Part shown: positions 43,340 to 52,365 of the stretch, piece by piece
Layout of the letters: each line of letters opens with the position of its first letter
How positions within the stretch are numbered: the first letter of the stretch is position 1
NCBI GenBank assembly: GCA_963802575.1
Contig: CAWDJF010000008.1
Coordinates: forward strand, 310,001 to 374,000
From: DATFTE01 sp963802575
GTDB lineage: Bacteria; Acidobacteriota; Terriglobia; Terriglobales; Acidobacteriaceae
Direction of reading: 5' to 3'
Length of the DNA stretch: 64,000 nucleotides
The notes under the pieces: model-generated
What the model was told of the DNA's origin: nothing
Seen by the model: the letters and a program-made list of their open reading frames with translations, nothing else
The model's database searches: none
Program-made: the position numbers and the translations under genes

Positions 43340-43660
43340 ATGGATCGTGACTGGAAATATGTGGTGATATGGGAGTTCCACGTGCGGCGGGGTATGGAAT
43401 CGGCGTTTGAGAAAAGCTACGGTGCAGACGGAAGTTGGGCGCAGTTGTTTCGGGAGGGTGCAGGCTTTGTCGCGACGGAACTCAACCGCGACGTGAGGGT
43501 GCCCGGGCGTTACCTCACGCTGGATTTCTGGAGTTCCGAAGCTGCCTATGAGAGTTTTCGCAAACAGCACGCCGCGCGCTACAAAGAAATCGATGCGGAA
43601 TGCGAAGAGATGACGGAGAGTGAAGTCGAAGTTGGAAGGTTCGCCCGGGTGACGAAGTAA
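43340..43660 (+). CDS. antibiotic biosynthesis monooxygenase-like protein
   Basis: 106 residues from ATG 43340; the longer upstream frame lacks support. Dimeric alpha/beta barrel pattern with VVIWEFHVRRGMESAFEKSYGADGSWAQLFREGAGFVATELNRD and LTLDFWSSEAAYESFRKQH. This is the ABM fold (stress-responsive dimeric proteins and mono-oxygenases). Catalytic role not shown. Confidence 0.78.
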   Translation: MDRDWKYVVIWEFHVRRGMESAFEKSYGADGSWAQLFREGAGFVATELNRDVRVPGRYLTLDFWSSEAAYESFRKQHAARYKEIDAECEEMTESEVEVGRFARVTK

Positions 43661-43669
43661 CCCGGGCGA
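43641..43669. terminator. hairpin overlapping the end of the ABM-like gene
   Basis: A 10-bp perfect stem TCGCCCGGGT (43641-43650)/ACCCGGGCGA (43660-43669) with a 9-base loop spans the stop codon. It is followed by ACATTTTTCC on the plus strand and lies between two convergent genes. Confidence 0.7.
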
Positions 43670-43689
43670 ACAAGAGACATTTTTCCTAA

Positions 43690-45121
43690 CTAGGGATGCT
43701 GCAACAGGCGGTACAGACCCAAGTTGCTGTTGTCGGAACTTCCTCCAATGTAAGCCGCGTCAGGCCGACCGTCGCCATTGAAGTCACCAATCGCAAAAGC
43801 CGATGGACCCGGCCCAAAGCCGCTGAGCGGGACCTTCACGAAAGGTTGGAAAGTTCCATCTCCATTGCCCAAAAAGTAGGTGAAGCTGTTGTCTCCATTG
43901 TGCGAAGTGATGACGTCGATTTTCCCGTCGGCATTCAGATCGACGAACCGGATGTTCGAAGTGCTGGCCGCTGGATCATCCGCATAACTCATGCATGTCT
44001 GGAAAGTTCCGTCCCCATTCCCAAGGCAAACGTTCAGCGTGAAAAAGTCACCTTCGAAAGCCGATGTCGAGCTTACCGTCGCCGTTGAGGTCGGCAACCG
44101 CCACTCCGAAGGAGTTCGAGGTCCCAGGAAGTTCTGTGGACATTTGAAACGTCCCATCGCCATTGCCCAGGGACACGAAGGGAGGACCGCTAGAACTTGT
44201 GCCCACAAGGTCGAGGATGCCATCCCCATTCAGATCGCCGATGGCGGGGAAAGTAGCGCCACTGATTGCCGACGTGAGCGCGGACTTGAACGTTCCATCG
44301 CCTTTGCCGGGAGCGACAGCGACGTAACCGGTGTTGATGGGCTCTATCTCTATGACGTCAAGGTTTCCGTCACGATTGAAATCCGCGACTGCCAGTTGGC
44401 TACCGCCGCGAAAGTTTGCCGAGAGGAACTTCGCGGGCTGGAATGTGCCGTCGCCATTTCCAAGCAGAGTAGCGAAGGCCCAGTCGGAAGCGATGAATTG
44501 AGTGAGTTGGCCGGATACAACAAGGTCTAGGATTCCGTCGGCGTTGAAGTCGCCCACCGCGACTCCACTGGTTTCCTGCGCGGTTCTGTAATCGACGGGC
44601 TTCTGGAAGGTCGCGTTGCCGCCGCCAAGAAAGATTCCCACCTGGTTCGGGCCGGATGCCAAAGAGGAAAAGCCGGTCGACAAAGCGATGTCAGTCTTGA
44701 GATCGCGATTGAAATCGGCAGTGATCACGCCGGAAGGATTCGGGGCGTTGAGGAGTTGATGGCTGGCAAAGCTCAGCGATGATGCGGGAGTTGCAATCCA
44801 GAAAATTGCGGCGTTGGAATCGGCTCCTCCGCTGTTGACTGTGATCGAGGCTGACCCGGCGCTGGCGACATCCGAGGACAAAATGGCGGCTTGCAATTCG
44901 GACGAACTGACGAACGTCGTCGTTCGTGCACTTCCGTTCCATTTCACCACTGAGGTCGCCGTGAATCCGGTGCCGTGTACGGTTAGATTGAATCCGCTGG
45001 TACCTGGCGTTGCGCTTGTGGGCACCAAAGGCTGATTCACAAACGGCACAGGATTAGCCGCCAGAGCGGCGATGCTGAGTGTCATCAAACATGACAAGAT
45101 TAGCGAAGTGCGGATCGACAT
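43690..45121 (-). pseudogene. secreted FG-GAP/VCBS repeat protein, frameshifted
   Basis: Start ATG 45121 (GGAGAAATC upstream). Signal peptide (MSIRTSLILSCLMTLSIAALA), an IPT-like domain, then FG-GAP repeats: VAVGDFNADGILDLVVSG, LAVADFNRDGNLDVIEI, FPAIGDLNGDGILDLVG, VADLNGDGKLDI, FVDLNADGKIDVI, IGDFNGDGRPDAAYI. The frame breaks near 44058 (one extra A/T in TTTCGAAGG); correcting it joins DIGF to EGDFFTLNVCLGNGDGTFQ, so it is one gene of about 477 codons. Repeat proteins of this type bind calcium and form beta-propellers outside the cell. Confidence 0.75.
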
Positions 45122-45330
45122 GAGATTTCTCCAAATTCTTCCTGGAATCAGGTGGCGGGTGTAACGGTCGCGGCCGTCAGAGAGTGCTGAGGCGCGCAAG
45201 GTTAGTACGATCCGGGAGCAGTGTCAACGTGCAAGAAAATGCACACGAAGCTGAGTCGTTCGGCCTACATGAAAACTTGGGTGTCACGTTAGTACAAATC
45301 TCGGGGACTTAGACGACCATGAACAAGTTA

Positions 45331-46359
45331 CTAGGCACGGTAGAGTCCCGTCTCGCTCTTTGCGGTGCGATTCATGAGATCGCGAATGGCATCGCTCGGG
45401 GACTTACCCTCGTGCAGAATGGCGTGCATTTGCTCGGTGATTGGCATCTCGACGCCGTGTTTGCGCGCGAGTCCAACAGCGGCATTGGTCGTGAAGACTC
45501 CTTCGGCCACCATGCCGTGCATGGCTCCGAGAATTTCGGCGAGCTTGCGTCCGCGGCCGAGTTCGACTCCGACGCTGCGATTGCGGGAGAGGCCTCCCGT
45601 GCAGGTAAGGACGAGATCACCGAGTCCTGCGAGTCCCGCCATGGTTTCCTGACGTCCTCCGCAAGCGATGACTAAACGCGTAATTTCGGCGAGGCCGCGC
45701 GTGATAAGTGCCGCGACTGAATTGTGGCCAAGACCGAGGCCGTCGCAGACTCCGGCGGCGATAGCAATCACGTTCTTCAGAGATCCGCCGAGTTCGACGC
45801 CGGCCACATCGTCGTTGGTGTAAATGCGGAAGCGCGGATCGCTAAACTCGCGCTGAATGGTTTCGGCAAGGGCGAGATCGGCGGAAGCGACAGTAATGGC
45901 AGTGGGATCGCCGCGGGCCACCTCCTTGGCAAATGTCGGACCGCTAAGCGCGGCGATGCGCGGGGCGAACCCACGAGAACTTTTGACCAAGTCGGCGATC
46001 ACTTCCGACATGCGCATCAGCGTGTCGTTTTCGATTCCTTTGGTGGCGCTTACCAGTTGCATCTCGGGAGTGAGATGAGGGCTGATGTGTCCAAAGAGCG
46101 CACGACAGTGATGCGAGGGCATCACGCTGACGACGAACTCCGCGCCCGTAAGAGCCTCTTTCCAGTCGTTGGTGGGCTGAACGGCTTCTGGAATCGTGTG
46201 TCCCGGAAGGAACAGTTCATTCACCCGGCGAGCGAGGATGGATTCGCGAACTTCTCTTTCGTGCGCCCAGAGGTGGACCTGATGTGTGCCTTTGCGCCCC
46301 AGCACAATGGAGAGAGCGGTGCCCCACGCGCCGGCGCCGATGACGGCGATCTGGCTCAT
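45331..46359 (-). CDS. gpsA: glycerol-3-phosphate dehydrogenase, NAD(P)+
   Basis: 342 residues. NAD-binding loop VIGAGAWGTALSIVLGRKG (about 5-23), then LSGPTFAKEVARGDPTAI, KNVIAIAAGVCDGLGLGHNSVAALITRGLAE and GLAGLGDLVLTCTGG motifs. It makes sn-glycerol 3-phosphate for phospholipids. It overlaps plsY by four bases (ATGA at 46356-46359), the enzyme that uses this product; together they are the last genes of the rimO-to-gpsA run. Confidence 0.96.
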   Translation of the reverse strand: MSQIAVIGAGAWGTALSIVLGRKGTHQVHLWAHEREVRESILARRVNELFLPGHTIPEAVQPTNDWKEALTGAEFVVSVMPSHHCRALFGHISPHLTPEMQLVSATKGIENDTLMRMSEVIADLVKSSRGFAPRIAALSGPTFAKEVARGDPTAITVASADLALAETIQREFSDPRFRIYTNDDVAGVELGGSLKNVIAIAAGVCDGLGLGHNSVAALITRGLAEITRLVIACGGRQETMAGLAGLGDLVLTCTGGLSRNRSVGVELGRGRKLAEILGAMHGMVAEGVFTTNAAVGLARKHGVEMPITEQMHAILHEGKSPSDAIRDLMNRTAKSETGLYRA

Positions 46360-46961
46360 CCGCGCCTCGCGTGGAATCGGCTCTCCGTTCCAGCGAAGAG
46401 GCGGCGGATGTTTTCATGGTGCTTGGCGACGATGAGCAGGGATGCCAACGCCATGCACGCCAACATGCGCGGTCGATTGCGATAGCCGTCGAGAAGCCAC
46501 GCCAGCACCGGGAAAAGAGCGACTGCCGTGATCGAGGCCAGCGAGACGTAACGGAAGGCAAGAACGATTCCGGCAAACAGGGCGACCATCGTGAGAATGG
46601 CTTTGGGCGCGATCAGAATGAAAGAACCGAGTCCAGTGGCCACGCCTTTTCCGCCGTGAAATTTCAGCCAGACGGGAAACATGTGTCCAACAACAGCGAA
46701 CAGCGCTGCGACTCCCATCAGTAGCGGATGTTCGGGAAAGGCGGCACGAGCGATGGCGACGGCGGCGAATCCTTTAAGCGCGTCGAGCAACAGCGTGAGA
46801 ATGCCCAGCGCCGGTGAAGTGCGCGAGACGTTGGTGGCGCCGATGTTACCACTGCCGCTTTGCCGGATGTCCTGACCACGGAAGATTTTTACCAGCAGGT
46901 ATCCGAAGGGAATCGACCCGAGGAGATAACTGACGGCGATGGTGAGTGGCAGCGCGGTCAT
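46356..46961 (-). CDS. plsY: acyl-phosphate:glycerol-3-phosphate acyltransferase
   Basis: 201 residues, about five membrane helices. Conserved PlsY motifs are GSIPFGYLLVKIFRGQDIRQSGSGNIGATNVSR (motif 1), FHGGKGVATGLGSFI (motif 2) and ASITAVALFPVLAWL. Converts acyl-phosphate and glycerol 3-phosphate to lysophosphatidic acid. Coupled with gpsA and 6 bases after thpR. Confidence 0.95.
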   Translation of the reverse strand: MTALPLTIAVSYLLGSIPFGYLLVKIFRGQDIRQSGSGNIGATNVSRTSPALGILTLLLDALKGFAAVAIARAAFPEHPLLMGVAALFAVVGHMFPVWLKFHGGKGVATGLGSFILIAPKAILTMVALFAGIVLAFRYVSLASITAVALFPVLAWLLDGYRNRPRMLACMALASLLIVAKHHENIRRLFAGTESRFHARRG

Positions 46962-46967
46962 TGGCAG

Positions 46968-47549
46968 TTACTTGAGCGGAAAGCCCGCTAGTTTCTTATA
47001 GCGCGAGCCGCCGCGACCAAGTTCACTTTCAAAAAGGAAGAACTCATGCGCCGCCATCGTACCAAACTCGGGCGAAGGCAGAGCTGCAAGTTTCTCCTGC
47101 AGACGATGGAAGTTCCGATTTGGACTATCGCCTTTCTGACGACGCGGCGCGCCCGAGCCTGAGCGAGCCAGCGTGAGATGCGGGGTGAAGGGGTGTTCTT
47201 CTTTGGGGATGCCAAGCGCGGCGGTCGCGTCGTCGACCGCTTTCGCGAGGGCGGCGAGTTCCGGTCCGGCCTGCATCCCGATCCAGAAAACACGCGGAGA
47301 TTTCGCGGTGGGGAAGAAGCCGAAGCCTCGGAATGCGATCGGGATGACGGTGGACTGGACGGACGCTAACGCGATCTTGATTTGTTCCACAGATTCGGGC
47401 TGCCTCTCGCCAATGAATTTCAACGTCACATGAAGAGACTCGCGACGGACCCAGCGAACGTCGGGCGCGAAGTTGCGCACGCCATCCATAAAGAGTCCAA
47501 TGCGATTGCGGATGGCGTCGTCGAGGTCGAGGGCTACGAAAAGTCGCAT
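46968..47549 (-). CDS. thpR: RNA 2',3'-cyclic phosphodiesterase
   Basis: 193 residues from ATG 47549 (MRLFVALDLDDAIRNRIG); the open frame extends further into the heptamer repeat but this is not coding. Two HxTx motifs, HVTLKFIGE (about 46) and HLTLARSGS (about 128), are intact. Family hydrolyses 2',3'-cyclic phosphodiester ends and ligates tRNA halves. The start codon is one base from a GACCAAC repeat, with no visible ribosome site. Confidence 0.9.
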   Translation of the reverse strand: MRLFVALDLDDAIRNRIGLFMDGVRNFAPDVRWVRRESLHVTLKFIGERQPESVEQIKIALASVQSTVIPIAFRGFGFFPTAKSPRVFWIGMQAGPELAALAKAVDDATAALGIPKEEHPFTPHLTLARSGSGAPRRQKGDSPNRNFHRLQEKLAALPSPEFGTMAAHEFFLFESELGRGGSRYKKLAGFPLK

Positions 47550-47550
47550 G

Positions 47551-47625
47551 GTTGGTCTTTGGTCGTTCGTCGTTGGTCGTTGGTCAAAAACCAAGACTAA
47601 CGACCATCGACTAATGACAAACGAC
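47551..47625. repeat. inverted heptamer repeats between cinA and thpR
   Basis: Left arm GTTGGTC, TTTGGTC, GTTCGTC, GTTGGTC, GTTGGTC (47551-47585). Right arm CCAAGAC, TAACGAC, CATCGAC, TAATGAC, AAACGAC (47591-47625), approximately the reverse complement. Together a 35-bp imperfect hairpin with a loop of about 5 bases. It abuts the thpR start and overlaps the spacer after cinA. Confidence 0.8.
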
Positions 47626-47629
47626 TGGT

Positions 47630-48874
47630 TCACATCAATTTTTTTCTCACCATATCCAGCGCCTGCTGGCTGGCGAACCAGCGGACGCGTTTGCGGTCGC
47701 CGGGAAAGTTGCGCTCCACGACTTCGACTCCGCTTTCGCTAGCGAGTCCGTGAAAGACCAAGCCGACCGGTTTTTCCGGAGTTCCGCCGCCAGGGCCGGC
47801 CACTCCGGTCACACCGATGCCGAAGGTTGAGTCGCAGCGTTTGCGGATGCCCTCGGCGAGTGCGGCGGCAACCTCGCGGCTCACTGCGCCATATTTGTGA
47901 ATCATCTCTGGAGGGACTCCCGCGAAATCGGATTTCAGCTGGTTCGAGTAGACGACGGCGCCACCAAGAAAATAGCGCGAGCTGCCGCTGACTGAGGTGA
48001 TGCGCTCGGCGATTAATCCAGCAGTGCAGGATTCGGCGACTGCCAGGGTGGCGCCTCGCATCTGCAAAAAATAGCCGACGATCTGTTCCATGGAATCGCC
48101 GTTATCGGACAAGACCATGTCTCCAAGTTCGGCTTCGATTTTCGCGGCCAGGTCATCGACGCGTTCCTGCGCGGCTTCGAACGAGTTTCCACGAGTTTTC
48201 AGGTGAAGCTGAATTTCGCCGGCGCCGGCGAGAATAGTGGTGTGGACGTCGCTGAATTTCTTGTAAATCGGAGCCACACGAGCATCGACCATCGATTCGC
48301 CCAATCCGGTGATCTTCAGTTCGCGAGTGGCGATGAATTGCACGGGCAGCTTGGCACGCAGGCGCTCCATGCATTGCTCATCGAACAGGGCCTTGAGTTC
48401 GTGCGGAGGCCCGGGCAGCAGCACGATGAACCGGTCGCGGCCTTCGTATTTGCCGCTGATCCACTGTCCCGGCGCGGTACCGTTTGGGTTGGGAAGGACC
48501 GTGGCACCGACGATGACATCCGCTTGCTTGGCGTTGTTGGGCGTCATCGTGAACTTGCGTGCTGCGAAGCGGCGCTCGAGCTGCGCAAGGATTTCGGGAT
48601 CGCGCTGCAGCTTAAGGTCGAGCGCGACGGCCACCGCTTCGCGGGTAAGGTCGTCTTCGGTAGGGCCGAGGCCTCCCATGAAAAGCACGATGTCGGAACG
48701 CGAGATGGCGAGCTTGGCGGTCTGTGCCAGCTGCTCGAGATTGTCGCCCACGATGGTTTTGAAACTGACATCGACGCCCAGTTGGTTGAGGCGCTCGGTG
48801 AGGAAAAGGGAATTGGTGTCCTGGCGGAACGGAGTAAGAAGTTCCGAACCGATGGCGATGATCTCCGCGTTCAC
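47630..48874 (-). CDS. cinA: CinA-family competence/damage-inducible protein
   Basis: 414 residues. N-terminal MoaB/Mog-like (CinA-N) domain with AEIIAIGSELLTPFRQDTNSLFLTERLNQLGVD and FMGGLGPTEDDLTREAVA; middle KH-like part; C-terminal nicotinamide-mononucleotide deamidase domain (about 260-410) with TLAVAESCTAGLIAERITSVSGSSRYFLGGAVVYSNQLK and GVTGVAGPGGGTPEKPVGLV. Functions in NMN recycling and recombination-associated stress. Complete. Confidence 0.95.
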   Translation of the reverse strand: MNAEIIAIGSELLTPFRQDTNSLFLTERLNQLGVDVSFKTIVGDNLEQLAQTAKLAISRSDIVLFMGGLGPTEDDLTREAVAVALDLKLQRDPEILAQLERRFAARKFTMTPNNAKQADVIVGATVLPNPNGTAPGQWISGKYEGRDRFIVLLPGPPHELKALFDEQCMERLRAKLPVQFIATRELKITGLGESMVDARVAPIYKKFSDVHTTILAGAGEIQLHLKTRGNSFEAAQERVDDLAAKIEAELGDMVLSDNGDSMEQIVGYFLQMRGATLAVAESCTAGLIAERITSVSGSSRYFLGGAVVYSNQLKSDFAGVPPEMIHKYGAVSREVAAALAEGIRKRCDSTFGIGVTGVAGPGGGTPEKPVGLVFHGLASESGVEVVERNFPGDRKRVRWFASQQALDMVRKKLM

Positions 48875-48942
48875 GGATATGAGTTTAAACGATGACGACC
48901 TTAGATAGACGCTGGCAGCGTGTGGCCGGCGGGATGCCGGCG

Positions 48943-49986
48943 CTACTCCGGTAGCCCTTGAATGTCCCAGGAGAGGCGATGGACGCTATTGGTGGTCGCG
49001 AGCACCACCGAGCGGCCGGGGGCGAAGGCCAGGCCGACGAGTTGCTGTCCCGCGACTCGTAACACGGCTTTGCCATCCGGCGTGATCTTCACGATACCGC
49101 GCTTGCCGGAGAGGGAAGCGGCGACATACAGATTTCCTTCTTTATCGAAAGCTAGACCTTGGGGACGTCCGAGTCCGCGATAGAACGTGGAGACGTTTCC
49201 GTGGGCATCGATTTTGTGAACGCAGTCGAAACTGGAGGTGGTGGGTCCGGTGACGAACAGGTCTCCGTGAGGACCGAAGGCCAGGTGGTAGGCGGAAACG
49301 CTAGGTTCAAGAGTGGCGAAGACGAAGATTTGGCGGTCGCGGGCAATTTTGAAGATGGTGCCGCTGCGGTCGCCGACGTAAAGGTTCTCGTCTTTGTCGA
49401 ACGCGATGCCGGTGGCGACTCCCATCCCCTCGGCATAGGTGGACATGGTGCCGTTGTTGGCGACGCGATAAACGGTTCCATCGAAGCGCGAGGAGACATA
49501 CATCAATCCAGCGCGATCGAAGGCGATCGACGTGGGATTCATCATGTCGGTCAGGAAGGGTTTGATCGCATAATTCGTGTCGATTTTGAAGATCGCGACC
49601 GGAACTTTTTGTCCGCGAGATCCGGAGAAAGTGACGTAGATGTTGCCTTCGGCATCGATTGCGGGATTGGTAACCGGGTGCAGGTTCTCGGCGATAGGAA
49701 CCGCAACATGAATCTCGTGCGGATTGCTGGAATGTCCGTTGGTCGAAACGACGACCGGCCCGGAAGATGCGCCCACGGGCACACGTGCGACCAGAAAATC
49801 GTCAGAGCTAATGACGACCGCACCATCGACGGCGCCGAACTGCACGCGCGGACGCCGGAGGTCTACCGGGCGAAGATCGCTGCCGGTGATGCGGATTTCG
49901 CCACCTGGCAACGCCGCCGTAGGATAGATCGCCGCGATGTGAGGTTTGCCGTTCGTATTCGCCAGTTGCTTGTCCGAGATTCCCAT
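48943..49986 (-). CDS. IPT/TIG plus NHL beta-propeller protein
   Basis: 347 residues. An N-terminal IPT/TIG-like domain (about 18-95, AAIYPTAALPGGEIRITGSDLRPVDLRRPRVQFG), then NHL/SMP-30-type blades (NPAIDAEGNIYVTFSG, TSIAFDRAGLMYVSSRFDGTVYRV, TGIAFDKDENLYVGDRSGTIFKI, HLAFGPHGDLFVTG, QGLAFDKEGNLYVAASLSG) forming a six- or seven-bladed propeller. No signal peptide is visible. Gluconolactonase-type activity is possible but not shown. Part of the minus-strand run. Confidence 0.82.
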   Translation of the reverse strand: MGISDKQLANTNGKPHIAAIYPTAALPGGEIRITGSDLRPVDLRRPRVQFGAVDGAVVISSDDFLVARVPVGASSGPVVVSTNGHSSNPHEIHVAVPIAENLHPVTNPAIDAEGNIYVTFSGSRGQKVPVAIFKIDTNYAIKPFLTDMMNPTSIAFDRAGLMYVSSRFDGTVYRVANNGTMSTYAEGMGVATGIAFDKDENLYVGDRSGTIFKIARDRQIFVFATLEPSVSAYHLAFGPHGDLFVTGPTTSSFDCVHKIDAHGNVSTFYRGLGRPQGLAFDKEGNLYVAASLSGKRGIVKITPDGKAVLRVAGQQLVGLAFAPGRSVVLATTNSVHRLSWDIQGLPE

Positions 49987-50013
49987 CCACCCTGACTTCC
50001 TAAGATACGTTGA

Positions 50014-50529
50014 CTAGCGTGGGAGCCATCCGAAATGCAGCACAATCTGCATCGCGGCAAGGGCGTAGAGGCCCGCTCCCACATCGTCGATCACTATGCC
50101 GGTGCCTTCTGGAAGCCGTTCCAGGTTCCGTACCGGCCACGGTTTTATAATGTCGAACCCTCGAAAAAGTATAAAGCCCAGCAACAGAGATTTCCACGTG
50201 ACTGGAGCCGCGATAAAAGTGATGAGTTGCCCGGCCACCTCGTCGATAACGACGAACTGAGGATCTTTCAACCCGGTGGCGCGAGAGATTTCGGTGGCTG
50301 CGGGAATGCCGATCAGGACTACCACGAAGGCCAGGACGGCGGCAGTCACAGCTTGTGACGAAGTCGGAATCCAGCGGGATAGAATCCACCACAGAAGGAC
50401 GGTTGCGACCGATCCCCAAGTACCGGGGCCTGGATGCATGAGTCCCGCTCCAAAAAATGTGGCGACCAGTTTGGCCCAAAGCGGGGCGCGCGGGCGGATG
50501 GAAGTCGCGCCGGGGTAATCATTCGTCAT
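50014..50529 (-). CDS. pgpA: phosphatidylglycerophosphatase A
   Basis: 171 residues from ATG 50529 (GTG/ATG further upstream lack support). Membrane protein with FFGAGLMHPGPGTWGSVATVLLWW (characteristic GTxGS of PgpA), KDPQFVVIDEVAGQLITF (DExxG) and LLGFILFRGFDIIKPWPVRNLERLPEGTGIVIDDVGAG. It dephosphorylates phosphatidylglycerol phosphate. Its start overlaps the end of the yacG gene by 11 bases. Confidence 0.93.
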   Translation of the reverse strand: MTNDYPGATSIRPRAPLWAKLVATFFGAGLMHPGPGTWGSVATVLLWWILSRWIPTSSQAVTAAVLAFVVVLIGIPAATEISRATGLKDPQFVVIDEVAGQLITFIAAPVTWKSLLLGFILFRGFDIIKPWPVRNLERLPEGTGIVIDDVGAGLYALAAMQIVLHFGWLPR

Positions 50530-50722
50530 CGCGATTCCCTGGTTCAGCATCTTCCTCGGAAGTGTCGTGCACCGGCGATGAGATCACATAAGCCCCGCTT
50601 GCCCATTTCCCGAGATCGATAAGGCGGCAGCGCTCACCGCAAAACGGAAATTCAGGATCCGTCTTCTTCACGGCCTTTTTGCAGATGGGACATCGCAGGT
50701 TGAGCTTGCGCTTGCGGGCCAT
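50519..50722 (-). CDS. yacG: zinc-ribbon protein YacG, gyrase inhibitor family
   Basis: 67 residues. Cys pairs C-P-I-C (about 11-14) and C-G-E-R-C (about 28-32), C-x2-C-x15-C-x3-C pattern, then RLIDLGKWASGAYVI, the family signature. It binds gyrase B in E. coli. Overlaps pgpA; 6 bases after rimO. Confidence 0.9.
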   Translation of the reverse strand: MARKRKLNLRCPICKKAVKKTDPEFPFCGERCRLIDLGKWASGAYVISSPVHDTSEEDAEPGNRDDE

Positions 50723-50728
50723 GGCTGT

Positions 50729-52201
50729 TTAGAGAATGCGCGCGACCAGATCATAATCGTGCGCTTCAGTGATCTGGCAGCGATAAAATTCACCTGGCTT
50801 CGGCGTGAGGTCATCGGGAGCGTCGTTCACCAGAACTTTACCGTCGATTTCCGGGGCGTGCATGGCAGTGCGGCCCTCGAGAAGCAGATCGCTCTCCTCA
50901 GAAGGTCCTTCCAACAATAGATCGAACTCGCGGCCTACCAGACTCTTTTTCTTCTTTTTGGAGATGCGCTGCTGAATCTGCATCAGGTGCTTACGGCGGC
51001 GCTCGATTTCGCGAGGAGAAAGCTTGTCTTCGAGGGCGAAGGCGGTAGCGCCATCCTGATCGGAGTATCCGAATGCGCCCATCCAATCGAATTGGGCTTC
51101 GCGAACGAATGTGCAAAGCTCTTCGAATTCTTTTTCGGTTTCGCCAGGGAATCCCACGATGAATGAGGTTCTCAGCGTGACGCCGGGAATCGTGCGGCGC
51201 ATCTTCTCAATCGAGCGCAGGAAGATCTCGGCGCCCCCACCGCGCTTCATACGCTTCAGCGTGCTCGGCGATGCGTGTTGTAAGGGGACGTCGATGTAAG
51301 AGCAGATCTTGTCGTGCGCGGCGACGGTTTCAAGCAGGCGTCCAGTGATCTTGTTGGGATAGGCGTAGAGGAAGCGCACCCAGCGCAATTGTTCTATTCC
51401 CGCGAGTTTTTCCAGCAGCAGCGCCAAGCCGTCTTTGAGGCCGAAGTCCTCGCCGTAGCAGGTTGTGTCCTGGCCGATGAGCGTGATTTCGCGGACGCCG
51501 GAGCGGGCCAATTGTTCCGCTTCGGCGATGACAGACTCAAAGCGGCGCGAGCGGAACTGTCCGCGCAATTGGGGGATAATGCAGAAGCTGCAGGGGTGAT
51601 CGCATCCTTCGGCAATCTTCAGATAGGCGGTGTAGCCGGGTGTCGCCAGTACGCGCGGAGTAGTCTCGTCGTAAAGATAATTCGGCAGGTCGGCGATGGC
51701 GCCATCCCAGCTTTCGCGGGAGAAGCGGCCTTGCGCGGCACGAGCGTCTCCTTCTGCGCGGGACTGCAGAATGCGGAATGGCGAATCGGCAGGCGGGGCT
51801 ACTCCGGCAGCAGCGAGAATATTTTCCAATTCGCCGGTGCCGACGACAGCATCGACTTCCGGGATGTTCTTGCGGATCTCGTCACGGAAGCGCTCGACCA
51901 GGCATCCAGCGACCACCAGCTTGCGAACGCGGCCATCGGTCTTGTGCCGGGCCATTTCCAGGATGGTATTGACCGACTCCTGCTGCGCCGATTCGATAAA
52001 CGAGCAGGTGTTGACGACGATCACATCTGCATCTTCAGCACGCTGGATCAGTTCGGCGCCAGAGCGAGCAAGCATGCCCATCATCACCTCGCTATCCACG
52101 AGATTCTTGGGACAGCCGAGGCTGACGAACCCTACTTTGGTCGGCTTCGCTTCAGCCGGCAAAGTGTCTGGGGCCATGACAGTGAGGGTATTTTCAGGCA
52201 T
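50729..52201 (-). CDS. rimO: ribosomal protein S12 methylthiotransferase
   Basis: 490 residues. UPF0004 domain with FVSLGCPKNLVDSEVM (first Fe-S Cys), NTCSFIESAQQESVN, VAGCLVERFRDEI; radical-SAM core with EGCDHPCSFCIIPQLRGQFRSR (CxxxCxxC); TRAM domain at the C-terminus (about 410-490). It adds a methylthio group to Asp of S12. First gene of the rimO to gpsA run. An N-terminal extension of about 20 residues before VGFVSLGC is unremarkable. Confidence 0.96.
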   Translation of the reverse strand: MPENTLTVMAPDTLPAEAKPTKVGFVSLGCPKNLVDSEVMMGMLARSGAELIQRAEDADVIVVNTCSFIESAQQESVNTILEMARHKTDGRVRKLVVAGCLVERFRDEIRKNIPEVDAVVGTGELENILAAAGVAPPADSPFRILQSRAEGDARAAQGRFSRESWDGAIADLPNYLYDETTPRVLATPGYTAYLKIAEGCDHPCSFCIIPQLRGQFRSRRFESVIAEAEQLARSGVREITLIGQDTTCYGEDFGLKDGLALLLEKLAGIEQLRWVRFLYAYPNKITGRLLETVAAHDKICSYIDVPLQHASPSTLKRMKRGGGAEIFLRSIEKMRRTIPGVTLRTSFIVGFPGETEKEFEELCTFVREAQFDWMGAFGYSDQDGATAFALEDKLSPREIERRRKHLMQIQQRISKKKKKSLVGREFDLLLEGPSEESDLLLEGRTAMHAPEIDGKVLVNDAPDDLTPKPGEFYRCQITEAHDYDLVARIL

Positions 52202-52365
52202 GCAATCTTTCTATTTTAGCATTTCAATCGGCATCCGCCCGGAAGGTGGGCCCCCGCGAGGCGGCATCAAACGAAGCAACCAAAACTTCCGGTACGCAGA
52301 GCCAGCCCCATGCTAGGCTATGATGAACAAAACACTCGGCAGGCTTGTTTCTGGTAGGAGGAAAG

